Part shown: one piece after another, positions 60,867 through 60,952 of the stretch | How the letters are laid out: every line of letters begins with the position of its first letter | Position numbering within the stretch: the stretch's first letter is position 1 | Assembly: GCA_937982115.1 (NCBI GenBank) | Contig: CALJNE010000081.1 | Location: forward strand, 1 to 60,952 | DNA length: 60,952 bases | Reading direction: 5' to 3' | Source of the DNA: an uncultured Bacteroidales bacterium | GTDB lineage: Bacteria; Bacteroidota; Bacteroidia; Bacteroidales; ML635J-15 | Translations under genes and position numbers: made by a program | The notes under the pieces: generated by a model | The model's input: only the letters and a program-made list of their open reading frames with translations | Told to the model about the DNA's origin: nothing | Database searches by the model: none

Positions 60867-60952
60867 ATGAGCAAAAAAATCAAGATGACAAACTCTATAA
60901 AAAATACTTCCAAATCCGCCAAAACATGGAGTGAAAAGCTGGAAAGGCTATA
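60867..60952 (+). CDS. 5' fragment of an unidentified gene, cut by window edge
   Basis: The first 28 codons begin with MSKKIKMTNS and continue with SAKTWSEKLERL. The start ATG follows a TATCTTTG -7 element by 8 bases; an internal ATG at 60885 is an alternative start. The basic, serine/threonine-rich N terminus allows no family assignment. Confidence 0.4.
   Translation, partial: MSKKIKMTNSIKNTSKSAKTWSEKLERL

Overview
The window looks like chromosomal DNA of a low-GC member of the Bacteroidota, probably a Bacteroidales- or Marinilabiliales-like lineage. The evidence is two proteins with type IX secretion (T9SS) C-terminal signals (one type A, one type B), SprB-like repeats, GldI-like FKBP lipoproteins next to an NrnA-type phosphoesterase, a bacterial alpha-2-macroglobulin, and many start sites preceded by the Bacteroidota -7 element TAnnTTTG. 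No rRNA, tRNA, CRISPR array, prophage or complete insertion sequence was seen. The left edge holds the 3' part of a probable transposase and the right edge the first 28 codons of an unidentified gene.

Layout. 0-5 kb: a small sugar/glycan locus (Gfo/Idh/MocA dehydrogenase, family 2 glycosyltransferase and B12-type radical SAM enzyme on the minus strand; a divergent DegT/StrS aminotransferase). 4.7-13.7 kb: envelope and secreted proteins (T9SS cargo with C39-like peptidase, small lipoprotein, 1866-residue alpha-2-macroglobulin). 13.8-16.4 kb: clpC. 16.5-23.8 kb: uncharacterised secreted and barrel-like proteins, a LysM glucosaminidase and a YgiQ-type radical SAM protein, with a gene-free stretch (20012-20596) carrying a palindrome repeated about every 100 bp. 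23.9-30.5 kb: acyl-CoA synthetase, etfB-etfA, a SpoU/TrmH methyltransferase, a tetranucleotide array, a TetR regulator and aroA. 30.8-35.8 kb: a giant T9SS type B surface protein.

36.0-43.8 kb holds four tightly overlapping minus-strand genes: two paralogous polytopic membrane proteins, a methyltransferase and an SGNH hydrolase. Three of the four products start with the same kind of membrane-anchored extracytoplasmic module. 44.1-49.7 kb is a second envelope or small-molecule modification cassette on the plus strand: SxtJ-like small protein, DUF5989-like protein, TusA-type sulfur carrier, PP-loop N-acetyl-sugar amidotransferase-like enzyme, DciA-like protein, NodU/TobZ carbamoyltransferase, a second DUF5989, a full SxtJ-like protein and an SGNH hydrolase. 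The two small DUF5989-like genes (44346-44507 and 47930-48079) are under 60 codons and easily missed. The pairing of a sulfur carrier with the PP-loop enzyme, and the duplicated membrane pair, make this the best candidate for an undescribed system.

50.3-57.9 kb is a compact run of nine overlapping or abutting plus-strand genes (nrnA, three FKBP-type isomerases, nadD, a TIGR01212-type radical SAM protein, a TatD hydrolase, tcdA, an MFS transporter). 58.0-60.8 kb contains a CAP-domain protein, a clear fluoride riboswitch controlling crcB plus a DUF190 gene, and then enolase, the classical fluoride-sensitive enzyme. Functions are assigned by motif reading only; no database search was possible.
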